Shown in pieces: positions 25,882 to 41,367 of a stretch of 64,000 bases of DNA. Origin of the DNA: Glandiceps talaboti (lineage: Eukaryota; Hemichordata; Enteropneusta; Spengelidae). The notes below the pieces were generated by a model. It saw only the letters and a list, made by a program, of their open reading frames with translations, did no database searches and was not told the origin of the DNA. Made by a program: the position numbers and the translations under genes. The DNA is taken from contig NC_135562.1 in NCBI RefSeq assembly GCF_964340395.1, positions 12,534,543 through 12,598,542 on the forward strand, given 5' to 3'. Numbering within the stretch: position 1 is the first letter of the stretch; every line of letters starts with the position of its first letter.

Positions 25882-27408
25882 TCACAATCTGTAACATCTC
25901 AAGTTATTCTTAAAGAGAGTGTGTTTGATCTTTTTCTCGATATCATCGGCAAATCGGAATGACTTATATCGAGAACTTGTGTAGTCCTGCATGTGGTATA
26001 TATTCACGTCGTTACAAGAAACCATACGAATCTTTCCAAAACTATCGAAGAAAAATTCGCTATGTCCAACTCTCTTGTGGAAGGGATCAAACCCAATATT
26101 TCGTATTCTGTTTGTTCGACCCATAAAGAAATTCATGGCCCTGTCGGTGAAGTAACACTGCGGGTACTTCTTCAGTCGTCCGTACACCATTTCTGTGAAA
26201 TATAACATACAATCCCCTCCAGTTTTGTCACCACGTACCAATTGTGTAACCCGACAACCCCAGCAACTATTTTCCATCAACACTTTGCCGTTTATGTCAC
26301 CAAAAGTACCTGCGATTAAATCGACTGTCAAGTCTGGATTTTCAAACTTATTAATGAATCGTTCCAGACGTGTTCCCGCCGTGAAAATATAGTCGTCGTC
26401 AACCCAGACAAAATACTTGGTTTTCACTTGGCTGAGGGCCAAACTTCTGCCAGCGAACCATCCTTCTGCGAAAGGCATTATGTAATGTTTAATATTCGTC
26501 ATATTCAGTTTCTGTGGAAATTGTGAATCGTCTGCCACGATGATAAGTATTTTAGGATAAAACTTGCGAACGCTTTCGATGAATCGTCTCACGGCATCAT
26601 AACGTTCGAACGTTTTTGTTATGATGGTAACCATTGACCCAAGATCTCCTAAAGGACCCGGATCATACAGTATTGGCAACGTTGGACTTTTAATGTGAAT
26701 ATGAACAGAAATAGCGAATACCCACCATGTTATGTCAACCACATCACGTATTTCGATGTTGTAGACAGTGTTCCGATATTCTATATTTGACAATACAGAG
26801 TTTATCAATGCAATGTCGAACTTGTCGAATGTAATACAAAGATGTTCTGTATGGTTACCATTGACGACAGTGTTCGACGTTAACTCGTTGGCATGCACTA
26901 CCAACACTCCTCTCAAATAGCGACATCGTAACTTGATGTCGACTTTATCTCTGGGAACATCGATATTGCTTGCAAGTGAATGTAACGCCAAACCGTGGAG
27001 TTTTGTTGATTTAAGTGGTTCTACCACGACACCACTCCCTGGGTAACGGAAAGGTGAGAAAGCCTCACACATCGATAGAGGATTGTGGGTGTACTGGTGC
27101 TGTCTTCTCCAATCTGCTAATTCGACCCGTCTTCGTTGCTCGGCCGATCTGTCCAAACCTATGGACTTCGCTTCTCCACATTCACACGGTTCTCGGTTTG
27201 GTTCGCTCTCTAAATCATCAACCACGTGCACTGAATTTGCCGTCAATGTCTGCCATGAGCGGATTAGATCAGACCCCAATATATTCACACATGTTTTGTT
27301 GTCACCACATCGAGAAACAACTAACCACTGAGATAATAAAATGACCCAGAAAACGCCAAACAGCACGAGGAGTCGTTGTATTAATTTTGACATCTTTGAA
27401 TTGTCCAT
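25882..27408 (-). CDS. Beta-1,4 N-acetylgalactosaminyltransferase (GM2-synthase-like, GT12 family)
   Basis: Single uninterrupted 508-aa frame. It has a short cytoplasmic N-terminus, one signal-anchor helix (about residues 9-31, LLVLFGVFWVILLSQWLVV), a stem, and a C-terminal catalytic domain from about residue 255. Family signatures: SMVTIITKTFERYD, LIIVADDSQFP, MPFAEGWFAGRSLALSQV, the nucleotide-sugar/metal-binding acidic motif VDDD (about residues 336-339), then FFMGRT and HSEFFFDSFG. Order and spacing match vertebrate B4GALNT1, a Golgi type II enzyme that moves GalNAc from UDP-GalNAc to gangliosides; B4GALNT2-like specificity is possible. It is intronless here, whereas vertebrate genes are multi-exon, so a retrocopy or an intron-poor invertebrate subfamily is likely. 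Three N-glycosylation sequons are visible (NKT, NHT, NMT). No frame damage. Confidence 0.9.
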   Translation of the reverse strand: MDNSKMSKLIQRLLVLFGVFWVILLSQWLVVSRCGDNKTCVNILGSDLIRSWQTLTANSVHVVDDLESEPNREPCECGEAKSIGLDRSAEQRRRVELADWRRQHQYTHNPLSMCEAFSPFRYPGSGVVVEPLKSTKLHGLALHSLASNIDVPRDKVDIKLRCRYLRGVLVVHANELTSNTVVNGNHTEHLCITFDKFDIALINSVLSNIEYRNTVYNIEIRDVVDITWWVFAISVHIHIKSPTLPILYDPGPLGDLGSMVTIITKTFERYDAVRRFIESVRKFYPKILIIVADDSQFPQKLNMTNIKHYIMPFAEGWFAGRSLALSQVKTKYFVWVDDDYIFTAGTRLERFINKFENPDLTVDLIAGTFGDINGKVLMENSCWGCRVTQLVRGDKTGGDCMLYFTEMVYGRLKKYPQCYFTDRAMNFFMGRTNRIRNIGFDPFHKRVGHSEFFFDSFGKIRMVSCNDVNIYHMQDYTSSRYKSFRFADDIEKKIKHTLFKNNLRCYRL

Positions 27409-27943
27409 ATACTATGCCCAACGTACAGTTTTGACGCGTAAGCCTATAATTCATCAGATACATACAGAATCGTTGTATTCCGGAGTGAACTCTGACCTGA
27501 TGGGGAAACAATACCCCACTATCATAAATCTGAATTTATCACATTGACGCATGTTTATCATAGTTAATTGCTGTTGGTCGGATTGTGTTATGAAAGTGAT
27601 CATTTATCTGTTATCTATTTTATCAGATTTTGATGGGCCTTAAGAACGTGATAACAAAAACACAGTTAGTCAGGAGATATTGAGAGAGAAAAAAACAGCT
27701 AAAATGTACTTATGAAAAGACTGAACAAGTAATTCTATATCTGTTTCTAAATGCGGCTAATTGTTTGTGGAAATATACATGATTAGTCACCTTGTTCGAA
27801 AAAACACATCAATTCCTGACAGTCGTTAATGCATGTGAAACAGATTGGAACAAGGTCTTACCTCTGGTAAATCATGATTAATTTGAGTATCTGAACTAAA
27901 TAGATTAAATATACAACACTGATTAGACGGTCGTTGTGTTGGT

Positions 27944-27944
<1 letters not shown>

Positions 27945-28026
<82 letters not shown>

Positions 28027-28125
28027 TCTGTCTGTGTGTGTATGTATGTATGTGTGTGTGTGTATTAATGTGTGTATGTATGTATGTATGTATGTATGTA
28101 TGTACATTGTATGTATGTATGTATG

Positions 28126-28159
<34 letters not shown>

Positions 28160-28379
28160 TGTATGTATGTATGTACATTGTATGTATGTATGTATGTATG
28201 TATGTATGTATGTATGTATGTATGTATGTATGTATGTATGTATGTATGTATGTATGCATGCATGCATGCATGCATGCATGCATGCATGAATGCATGTATG
28301 TATGTATGTATGTATGTATGTATGTATGTATGTATGTATGTATGTATGTATGTATGTGCGTGAGTTTGTGTGTGTGTGT

Positions 28380-28433
<54 letters not shown>

Positions 28434-28440
28434 GGATGGA
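27945..28440. repeat. (GT)n-(ATGT)n-(CATG)n-(GT)n compound microsatellite
   Basis: About 500 bp of GT, ATGT and GCAT tracts ending in GATG. It is the longest compound repeat near the B4GALNT gene. All ORFs through it are artefacts. Confidence 0.95.
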
Positions 28441-29160
28441 TGGATGGATGCATTGTTACGAAATGCTAGAAAGTAATAGTACCCTTATACATCACTCTGA
28501 CAGTCTATGTGGCCTGTCTAATAACTCTGGTCTCCGGAAAAGAACACACTTATATAGTAAGGTATATAGATATGTACTGCGGTTTTAACCCCCCCCCACC
28601 CCCTTTGATACCCCTTGCCCCTTTTCGACTAATTTTAACTTTATAGAGAGTCTGCTTCAGAGTACTGTGTTAGTCAGTCGGTTGGTAGCACAAATGGAGA
28701 GGGGAAGGGTGGGGGAGGATCATGTGCTCATCCCCTGCCACCATTCATACTCCGCGAAGAGTCGAAAATCTACATATGCCACATTTTTGTCTGCATAGAA
28801 AAAAACTCTGTTGTTTAATAACAAATACAAAAAAGAACTAAAAAAAGGGACAGTCATTTGAAAAAAATATTTTTGGTATTCTCTGTCAAAAAGATAACAA
28901 TAAACTTCTGTTTGATCGTAGATTCGAATGGCATAATTCCTGACACCATTCACCATTTTGAGGTTTCAATATAAAGTTGGAAATAATTTGACGATTTCTT
29001 CAAATAATGTATATCCATCTAACATGGTCATTTTATATAAAATTTTCTCAGATTATGCTGCTCGGATTGGTAAATCAAAAACTGACATGGTTTCCTTTCC
29101 CCTTCTCAAAAAAAAAATAAATAAATAAAATAGCTAGCTCAGAATTTGTTTGTATGTAAA
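28441..29160. other. Intergenic, nothing firmly coding
   Basis: A C run near 28590. A minus frame at 28956-28720 (about 78 aa, Tyr/Phe-rich) has no recognisable domain and no matching splice partners. Confidence 0.5.
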
Positions 29161-29162
29161 CA

Positions 29163-32207
<3,045 letters not shown>

Positions 32208-32489
32208 CTGAATAAATAATATCTTCTATCTATATAGAATAATCCGATTTTGATGGGTTAATGAAAATACTTCAATCTAATTAAAAGTCCATCAATAGAA
32301 ACATGTCTCATCACTTAGTATAATCGCTGCCATGTGATATCAGTAGCACACTCACTGAGATCTAGAATTTCTAATATAGGTATGCAATTGGAGAGATATG
32401 TATCTAGTGTTCCGCCCTAGCATGATATGAAAAGGTAAACGAGCACTTGAAAAGAAAAACGTGCAAATGGTTTACACATTCTTACCCCA

Positions 32490-32560
32490 TAATTTGACGA
32501 GAGCAAAGCAACGTTCTCTAAGTTTGCGACATCTTTTACAGCAGCCATGTGATCATTGTT
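32490..32560 (-). CDS. Candidate 5' exon of the tail-anchored-protein gene
   Basis: Ends in a good donor (TTATGGG|gtaaga). Two frames compete. One starts at ATG (MAAVKDVANLENVALLSSNYG) but ends in phase 0. The other (CCKRCRKLRERCFALVKLWG) ends in phase 1, which matches the next exon at 32207, but has no in-frame ATG after the preceding stop. The donor is convincing; the start is unresolved, and a missing small exon would reconcile them. Confidence 0.3.
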
Positions 32561-32879
32561 TACATGGTCATTGCTTGAAGTAATGACGTGTTACGTGAAG
32601 TATCTATTGTAACACCATGATGATCATTTCTGTGTTCACGCACTGCGCTGTGTCAAGTCCAACTTGGAATGTTCGAATACACTGTGACGTCACATGCATG
32701 TTCTTTCAACTCTATCTCTCATAGCATATTTCGCATCTTTGGTACATCGTGGCCACGCATGCATGGCTGGCGTTGTAGTGTTGACATGTTCTAACAGAAA
32801 TAAATAAACTGAGAATTACCTCTTAACTTGTCCTACAATACAGGTATACATGAATAGAATAGAATGAATACTGTTATAC

Positions 32880-33190
32880 CATGCACGTACGAGCCAATGT
32901 GAACAAAAATAGTATGGAATATAATTACACTCTCGCCGTTCTACGTACGACAACGCGTGTCTACGTCACGACAACGCGTGTCTACGTAATGACAACGCGT
33001 GTCTATGTCACTGGTTTTGCTGTGTTCGAAATATGAGATAAAGTGTTCAAAATTACCATTACTTTCGAATTGCCCGATTTTCTTTGATATTACTGGCGCT
33101 GATATAATTAAGTTACTCTCCAACATTTTTCTTTATTACTAGTAAGCCGGAAAATACTCGTGGCGAAAAATAAAACAAAATAAATCCTGT
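32880..33190. repeat. Segment duplicated at 35940-36210, with 20-bp tandem unit
   Basis: Shares AATATGGAATATA, GTGTCTACGT and GCTGTGTTCGAAATA with 35940-36210. This copy has three tandem units of ACAACGCGTGTCTACGT (about 20-bp period, 32949-33010), where the other copy has one. Confidence 0.75.
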
Positions 33191-33850
33191 AAATAAATAA
33201 AAAAAACCCACATAAATGGTTAAAATGAAAAAAAAATACAAATACTACAGCCACAATAAGAATAATACTTTTGGCCTGAACGACTTGCCATAGCCACCTT
33301 CTACTGAAAGAGTTTGTAAAGCAGTATATTTCTGACTAAATTTAGGTGTCAAACATTCTTTAAGTTTGGATGACTGTACGTTAAATCATTTGTAAGTGGC
33401 GACATTTTATATTTATGATATCATTAGTAGGTTTTTATGTCAAAATTTAACTAATGCCAATAAGATCCAAGCACATGTATTTATTAATGCAGCGCCATCA
33501 CACAAAATTCACATTGCGTTAGACTTGGGACCTAACGTAATGCCTTTAAAACTTTCAACATGGTGCCAGCGGTGGGATTACGTCCTTACCATTGATTCTG
33601 GGACTCGTGTCCTTTAACATTTCTGACAGCATTTTAACCCATATTTTGAACTACTTGGTGGGGTCATATTTTAGAGAACAAACTTGAGGGAGGGTCAAGT
33701 TTTAGATAAGACAACAGAATCGGGGGGTGGGGGGGGGGGTGGTCCCATTTTATGCAACAGCCCGAGCCTGCTGTCCCTCGGTCCTTGTGATTGAAAACCC
33801 CCACACAATTTAGGAATTACAGAGTAAATAATTGAAGTTTACATTTGACT
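33191..33850. other. Intergenic, no gene seen
   Basis: AT-rich with a G run at 33723-33740. The 73-codon frame at 33396 shows no domain. Confidence 0.5.
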
Positions 33851-33857
33851 ATTATAC

Positions 33858-33998
33858 GCGGTAGTGTAGTGTAGTGTAGTGTAGTGTAGTGTAGTGTAGT
33901 GTAGTGTAGTGTAGTGTAGTATAGTGTAATGTAGTGTAGTGTAGTGTAGTGTAGTGTAGTGTAGTGTCGTGTAGTGTAGTGTCGTGTAGTATCAATGT
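33858..33998. repeat. (GTAGT)n pentanucleotide minisatellite
   Basis: About 28 units of GTAGT/GTGTA with a few point variants (GTCGT, ATAGT, GTAAT). Confidence 0.95.
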
Positions 33999-34275
33999 AG
34001 TGTAATGCCCTGTACTCCTGGTAACAACATATTTCCACAGACTCGATATATTCACTCCTTGAGATACTATTCAGGTATATGGTAAACTCATTTCTTATCC
34101 TGATATAATATAATATAATATAATATCATATATATATATATATGAGTGTCTGATGATCGCAATATGCGTGAAACTCCGAGTTACACCCAAGAAAGAGTTC
34201 CAGTACTACCAAAACTATTACGCTCTGCCACTGCGGTATAGAGCACTGTCTTATAGCAGATTGATACTCACCGAG

Positions 34276-34397
<122 letters not shown>

Positions 34398-34413
34398 CTA
34401 TTCCATCCAACAG

Positions 34414-34582
34414 TTGACAATGGCTGACCTGACCTTCGTTGACCGTACGTTATGACATGATGATAAAGTTCTCTGTCGATAATGTTTTGGATGACTTCCC
34501 CAAACTCAAAGCTCTGAAAGAACGTGTGGAAGCACTACCGAAGATTGCAGAATATATTAAGAATCGTCTGCCAATCGAGTGA
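34414..34582 (+). pseudogene. Glutathione S-transferase (sigma-like) terminal exon fragment, frameshifted
   Basis: After the acceptor CATCCAACAG, one frame reads LTMADLTFVDR and the next frame reads YDMMIKFSVDNVLDDFPKLK, then ALKERVEALPKIAEYIKNRL to a stop. Together these give the C-terminal helices of sigma-class GSTs (WADL..FD...FPKLKAL..RVEALPKIAEYI). The switch needs a one-base frameshift near 34450. No other GST exons were found upstream. It is a dead or mis-sequenced fragment; an intact gene would conjugate glutathione in the cytosol. Confidence 0.75.
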
Positions 34583-35018
34583 ATACTAAAATAAAATAAT
34601 GGACAGTAAAGACCATAGTGTCAATCCAAGATTCTCAAATTAGAGTGGTACATTGTATTATCAGTGGAACCATGAGGATAAGATTGTTAGCTTATTTTTT
34701 CTTGTCCACTTTTCAAGTATAAGTCTGTCAAATAACTGTTTCTCTCTTCTGAATCTTAATCCTAGTCTGAACTTATGCAAAACATTTAATTTGCAACACT
34801 TCCAGCACATATAACATTAAATGTAAATAAATAAATAATTAACATCATGATTAATGAATATTAATTAATGAAATTTATTAAATCAAAAGTTGTCTTTTTT
34901 CATCATCTTATTCAAAATCAACATTTGGCACATACATCTTAATTTTATTAACTTTCTGCAGGAAAATGACAACTTGCTTCTCTTTTACAGCTGCAAAATA
35001 ACTTTTTTTGTGGGTTTT

Positions 35019-35275
<257 letters not shown>

Positions 35276-35541
35276 TATTAATACAAATAAATCCTTGAGG
35301 TAAATTAGCCACTTTCAGCATCTCGCAGACTGCTTGTTATTAATATTTGGCGATTCAGGTTGGTAGTTCTTGTTGATAATTTCTTTGTTTAGAGTTTGGG
35401 ATATACTTTTATCTTGCATTATAGTAAGTTGAATATGCAACTATAGTATAAAGACAATCATTTTACAGTGAACTTGGCGTTCTCCATTCTGCAAGTCGTC
35501 GGCGTTTCATCACGGTCGTTTCTGCACTTGTACATGGATAT

Positions 35542-37363
35542 CTAGCTGAGTCGATTATATTTACCAAGGACGGTATTACAATTGGGGCAGTAATGAGTGA
35601 CGTCCTTCAAGGAAGGGATGCAGAATGGTATGAAACACAGACACAGTATCCAACCACTGGAATGAGTAAAGGAATCAATGTTAGGGATGTCAAGGAAAAC
35701 TAAATATCGCTGATTACACAGCAGTATACACTTTGATCAGTTCTCGTAGGAAAAATGTACATGTAATTGATAAAGTAGTATACGGGAATGCTAGCAGACT
35801 ATCAAAGTAATGATATACTGTATCGACAAAAAAATAGCATTTGAAATTCTCTAAGAGAATTTATTATCATTAATGATAACAAAAAGGGGGGGGGGAAACA
35901 TTCACAATGAATCTGCTTCTTATTTTGTCGACCTTAGTACATATGCAACTACATTTATACCATGCGTGCGCACTAGCCAAGTTCAACAACAAAAATATGG
36001 AATATATACGCTGGTCGTTCTATGTACATGTCACCACAACCCGTGTCTACGTCATTAGTTCTGCTGTGTTCGAAATAAGTCAAAGCGCTTAAAATTGCCA
36101 TTGTTTTCCCGATTTTATTTGTATATTACTGACGATGGTAATATTATATTACTTCACAACATATTTCTTCATTCAGCTGGAAAATATTCGTGACCTAAGG
36201 GCTGTAAGTACTTGCCTATCGACTCGTAGTGACAAAGACCCCTAGGTCACTCGTATTTTTCTTGGCTGAACGAAGAAAAATATTGGGGAATAACATGTAA
36301 ATGTGTTGTCGAGAATAAATTCGAGCAGTACTTAGTATGGATGAAAGTTGAATTCTTATATGTCAGTTATCAAAAAGACAAAAAAATTGAAAAGTTTGAC
36401 CACTAGGAGCGCTGTTCGGAAACAGCGCTACAACTGTCAGTGAGGGTTATAATACAGGAGTACTAGTATAGTTTCAATTTGCAAATATCATCCTTCCTAG
36501 TGAGTCCAAGCAAACATTGGTCACATACTCAAAAAAGCCTAAACATTCTACTAATGATGCTTCTGATGACGTTATTTTTAGGAACACACGGAGTTGTTTA
36601 GTCGTATTTTGTTGACCTCTTTATATACTTTTCAGGACCCCCTCCCCCGTTTCACGTTTAGGGCGCCCTCTTGTGATACTTCTTTCGAAAATGACTGCAT
36701 GAGGGTGGGTGAAAATATTAAACCGGAATATCACCTATTCAGTAAAGATTCATTTAAAGCTTACCCAAATAGACATATGATGCCAACCACCATCCACGCC
36801 ATCAGACCAACGCTGTAATCTAATCGTGACACAACATCCTGATGGCAAGAAGGGCATCGCTGATTCACAGGATAGTCTCTGTATGTGGGTTGGACAGTCA
36901 ACCCAGCTGTAAATGTATTGTAGTAAATAGTAAGTACACGTCATTTTCTGAAGAATTTGTGAAATGGGCGTCTGTTAGTAGTTATCAAAATTAGGATTTT
37001 TTTAAAATAGAATTTGGTACACAAACACCATAGTCTTGTGATTAAAACTTATCGAATCATTGCATATGAATAACCCTTATTAGCATAACGATCTGGTTAA
37101 GGACAGTACTTATCACCAGTATCTCATCGTATCATAGTCATCATCAACATACATGTGCTATCTGTTTTGCATTTAGGAAGTTTTATAACTTTCTTACCCG
37201 TAGGTTGTTGAACCACAACAGTTGTGGCACCCGTGGCTGAATATTGACCAGGTGTTGAATACTGTGTCTGTTGTTGTTGTTGGTAAGAGTCCGGTCCCGG
37301 ATACGGAGGTGGGATATTTTCACCTTGTTTATCCATTTCTGTTGACGTCATAAAATCAGACAA
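35542..37363 (-). CDS. LITAF-domain protein 1
   Basis: Three exons: 37363-37198 (phase 1 out), 36906-36765 (phase 2 out), 35656-35542, giving 140 aa. The N-terminus is Pro/Gln-rich with a PPPY motif (IPPPYPGPDSY; PPxY binds NEDD4-type WW domains) and a VVVQQPTG linker. The LITAF domain follows: first knuckle CPSC (RDYPVNQRCPSCHQDVV), a hydrophobic membrane-inserting segment (GLMAWMVVGIICLFGGWILC...IPFC), and second knuckle HYCPNC, then NTVLGKYNRLS. LITAF/SIMPLE proteins are zinc-binding monotopic proteins of late endosome/lysosome membranes, acting in cargo sorting with ESCRT factors. Start: the first ATG gives MSDFMTSTEMDKQ; the MDKQ Met at 37336 is an alternative. It shares intron phases with LITAF gene 2. 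Confidence 0.9.
36210..36600. other. Intronic/unassigned sequence within LITAF gene 1
   Basis: Unique-looking AT-rich sequence with a short inverted stretch around GAGCGCTGTTCGGAAACAGCGC (36408-36429, small hairpin). Nothing coding. Confidence 0.4.
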
Positions 37364-38094
37364 ATGATCAAATTGTCACGTACTCACCAGGCTAGGGAAT
37401 ATTCAAATTGAAGTTTTTTTCTTAAAGCTGATATATTTCGTGCATTAAAGCACAGGGAAAAGGACAAATAATCAGTTTTGTTCTCGCGATTTTCCGGATT
37501 TCTAATATTATTTAATGTATATTTCAAATAAAGTTATACTGTTTCCTCTCACTGTTATTTTGCTTCTATTTCTTACCTGATATCAATTTCTTATCGGAAT
37601 TGCATTAACCAGCTTTGCATTAATTAGTAGCTTGCTAATTCAAGAACAAACTCACTAGTTATTTGCCCACATTATAACGCATTAAGCCGTAAGTGTAAAC
37701 ATCCACTGATCCGACCATAGACCCTCCACCTAGGGTCTATGATCCGACTAATGGAGCTCCATCGCGACCTGTAGTCGAAATACTCCTGTAAATGTATCTA
37801 TCTCATAAATCAATATCGTGTAAATACAAGTAACATGTTATTGAAACAACAAACAGTCAAGTATTGTGCAAGACATTGATTGTGGTCACGAGTTGTCGTA
37901 GGGGGCTGACGGATGTGTGAGGGCGCCTTAAAGAGTTATCGTTGTAGCTCGTCTAGTTCCTATACGGTATCGTTACAATTTCCACCTCAGTATAGTGAAA
38001 GTCGGCACTCGGAAGTCTTGAGATGGACTTGGTTTAGTTAGAGACCACGTTGGCATCCAAACTACGTTGCCAAGTTCCCTGGCGTGTTCAAGTT

Positions 38095-38236
38095 CTTTCA
38101 TCGTATGTTTAATATATGATATATGGGTACACACAGGGTGTGCTAGTAGCTTGTCAAACTGACATGTTTTGTGTTGATATATGGATACACACAGGGTGTG
38201 CTAGTAGCTTGTCAAACTGACATGTTTTGTGTTGAC
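38095..38236. repeat. Tandem duplication, ~57-bp unit
   Basis: Two adjacent copies of a unit containing TACACACAGGGTGTGCTAGT and CTTGTCAAACTGACATG, with one substitution (GGGTAC versus GGATAC). Confidence 0.9.
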
Positions 38237-38372
38237 AGTTTGTTTGTTTGTGGATGAAAAATCTCCGAGTGCTGATGTTGTACTATTTTAAAACGGAGTG
38301 CAGATCCACGCTCTAAAGATTTTGACGCTTCGGACGCGTCCCATGAGCGTCGTTTGTGCCAAAAAACATAAA

Positions 38373-38640
38373 ACACTAGTGTTTAGATCTAGAATGCATT
38401 GTGTTCTATTTTTGTTCTGAACACTTACTTAGTGTTCAAAAACTGTTACAGTGTTCTGATGCGTCAACAGTGTTCTGGTTTATAAGATTTTGAACATATG
38501 TTATGCGTTCAAAATAAAAACACTGTGTTCTAAATCTGAACACACGCGTTCTAGTATTTATATTGAACACATATACTGCGTTCAAAATCTGTTACAATTA
38601 AGTGTTCAGGAACTGAACACATCACTTAGAGTGCACGCAA
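38373..38640. other. Cluster of GTGTTC / GAACAC hexamers
   Basis: About ten copies of GTGTTC or its complement GAACAC in 270 bp, several as TGTTCT or facing pairs (CTGAACACTT...AGTGTTCAAA). It lies 1 kb upstream of LITAF gene 1 and abuts a foldback element. It may be a degenerate repeat or a regulatory cluster. Confidence 0.5.
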
Positions 38641-38650
38641 CCGTTAAACG

Positions 38651-38936
38651 GTCTGGTCCACAGTCACTTGTGAAGTCATATTCCATTCCAGGATGGTGAT
38701 ATTCTAGTCTAGGATGATCATAATACAAAATAATGACGTTATTATAGGTATTTACGATAGTCAAAAATACCGTTACGGGTCCCTGTTTCCGATATTATCC
38801 GAAACAGTGACCCGTAACGGTATCGTATCGTAAATACCTATAATAACGTCATTATTTTGTATTATGATCATCCTCGACTAGAATATCACCATCATGGAAT
38901 GGAATATGAGTTCACACGTGACTGTGGTCTGGTCTT
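38651..38936. mobile_element. Long foldback (hairpin) MITE
   Basis: Two arms of about 130 bp are near-perfect reverse complements: GTCTGGTCCACAGTCAC on the left and GTGACTGTGGTCTGGTC (with minor changes) on the right. The inner stem includes AATAATGACGTTATTATAGG and ACCGTTACGGGTCCCTGTTT around a short loop near 38795. No coding capacity. Confidence 0.9.
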
Positions 38937-39106
38937 TACGATTTAGAACATTCCTACATACCTACACATCATAAAGTGTATTAAAGTAGACATGTAAATT
39001 TAAATATATATACATTGTGTCTTCTGGCCCTAATTCTCTGATTCTTATGTGAGTACGACGCACAGCTACAAACTAAGGCTCATACAGCACATTACAGTCC
39101 ATTTCT

Positions 39107-39240
<134 letters not shown>

Positions 39241-39244
39241 TGAT

Positions 39245-41060
39245 ATTCTTACATTTACTTCTCTCACCATTTTAGTTTCCGCCAGCAAATACGTAAAAAT
39301 GATCGAGCGGTAGATAATCGTTGGTACTTGAAATGGTAATCGGAAACGCAATATAACCGTCCACGTTATGAAAGGCACCTAGGAATTATACCGAAGCTCC
39401 CTCTTTGACATTCTCACTAACCAGAGCTGTTATTTCTTCTACGACAGTGTGAAATAGCAAACTCTGATAGTTCACAAACCATTATGATATAGTTATTGAA
39501 TGTACTCACCTGGTAATGAAAGAGGTAGTGAATAAGATCGAATGAAGAGCGAGTATAGGGATCTAAATTGTCCACAGGACTGGAACTAAATATTTTCTGA
39601 AAAATAGGGCAGTGGTTAACGAATTGGTGGTGTTCACGGGGGTAATACTCTTATTAGCAAATCTATGCCCATTTTGCATGGTTTTGAACAATATTTGCAT
39701 TGGATTCTGGCTTGTTATTTCGTATAGTATGGTACACACAAACATTAATAACATAATATGTTGGTATTATAAATACTGTCTATGAATTTCATGCTGTCTA
39801 ATTCGTATTTTGATTACTAAAGTGAACCCCCTGTTCTGTTTGTTCTGTTTTTTTTACTTAATATACATGCGTCAGCCATAGTGTTGTCATGTGAGCAATC
39901 TCGCAAACATGAATCATAATATCCACTCATAAATCAAGAGGGTGAATACGTGTATGTTAGCAGCTTCATATGCTTTTAAATCATAACTGTCATATCACAT
40001 TGGTAGGTTTTGGTACGTTCAAAATAACTTGAAGTGAGATAATCGATGTACAGGCGCTTCGACCTTTTCTATAAACTGATAGCTAGTCCCGTCTTACTCG
40101 CCTGGTCTGCGACTCAGAGAACGAGTGTTAAATCTGATAGATTCAGCATATGGACAGCCTATGTCAAAGTCACTAAAGCTTTAAGCAATGGACGAAGGAA
40201 TCCACTAAATGGTCGAACTCACTGTGTTCATTACGAACCGGGACTACAGCGGACTGTAATTTAGTGCGCGCTCGCGCGCTTGTGTGTACATGTGTATACG
40301 TGAGTGAGTGTGTGTGTATGTGTGTGTGTGGGGGGGGGGGGGGGTGTGGGGGTTGGAGGGTGGGGTGGAGGGTGGCACAGTATTAACAAACACGAATAAT
40401 TCATTTGAATGAATAACTATGACCTTCAATGTCCAATATCGTTGACGGTATTGCACTGCAGTCTGCATGACTAATTATATTTTATGTCGGTGAATTCAGA
40501 CCTAGTATGACCACAGGGAGTCCAAGAAACGTGTTACAAACAAACATTCAAAAATAAAAATGAATAAATAAATAACATAAATAAACAAATAAATAAATAA
40601 ATAAATAAATAAATACAATGTGTGTTAATATGAAAAACTATATAATGTGTTTATACGGGCTCTGTATATTATTAAAACCGTACAAGCTTATCGTGTTTCT
40701 CAGTCATGATTTGAACTTCACAAGTTTGTATACAATTATACAACATACAACATATTTTATATGCCGTTGTTTGTGTACATTAATCTGTATTTATATCTGT
40801 GTGTTGTTTGTAACAGGGTTCCCGTGCCCCCTGTGGCGTATCACGAAGCTTTATCCCTTGCTATAGTCTCCACAAAGAACATGGGACTCAAACACTAAAC
40901 TGTCAATTGAGCTCATTCTCCGATACACGTTGTTTCGTACATAGGCTGCGAACTTTTCCAAACTCCTACTCTAATTTTGTCACATTACAAATGTAACCCA
41001 GTGTTAATCCTTGGCACACTACATATTGAATTGGGTCAGAATGTCCAACAAGAGTAATCA
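39245..41060. other. Intergenic, no supported gene
   Basis: A G run with a GT tract at 40305-40345, an AAAT run near 40560-40615, otherwise unique AT-rich sequence. I could not support any exon here. Confidence 0.5.
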
Positions 41061-41067
41061 ATCATCG

Positions 41068-41070
41068 TAT

Positions 41071-41133
<63 letters not shown>

Positions 41134-41135
41134 TA
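41068..41135. repeat. (ATTT)n microsatellite
   Basis: Pure TTTA tetranucleotide. Confidence 0.95.
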
Positions 41136-41367
41136 TACAAATGTGTAAGTAGTTGTGGACATAGGCACTTCGGGACTACGATACGTATTAATCATTACCC
41201 GAGGATGTGCTGATGTCCACTTCTGTAGGCCAATAACCAGGCGTAAGTTCGAGTAAGTCGTGAATAAAATTCATCGGAAACAACTCACAGAACACATTTG
41301 AAAATTTAAAGTGAATAATATGCATTGACCTTCGTTCCCAATATATAAACACACACACCATTCCACA

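Noticed and set aside
28720-28956. Tyr/Phe-rich 78-aa minus frame
   Set aside because: No recognisable domain, no splice partners, AT-rich composition; likely chance.
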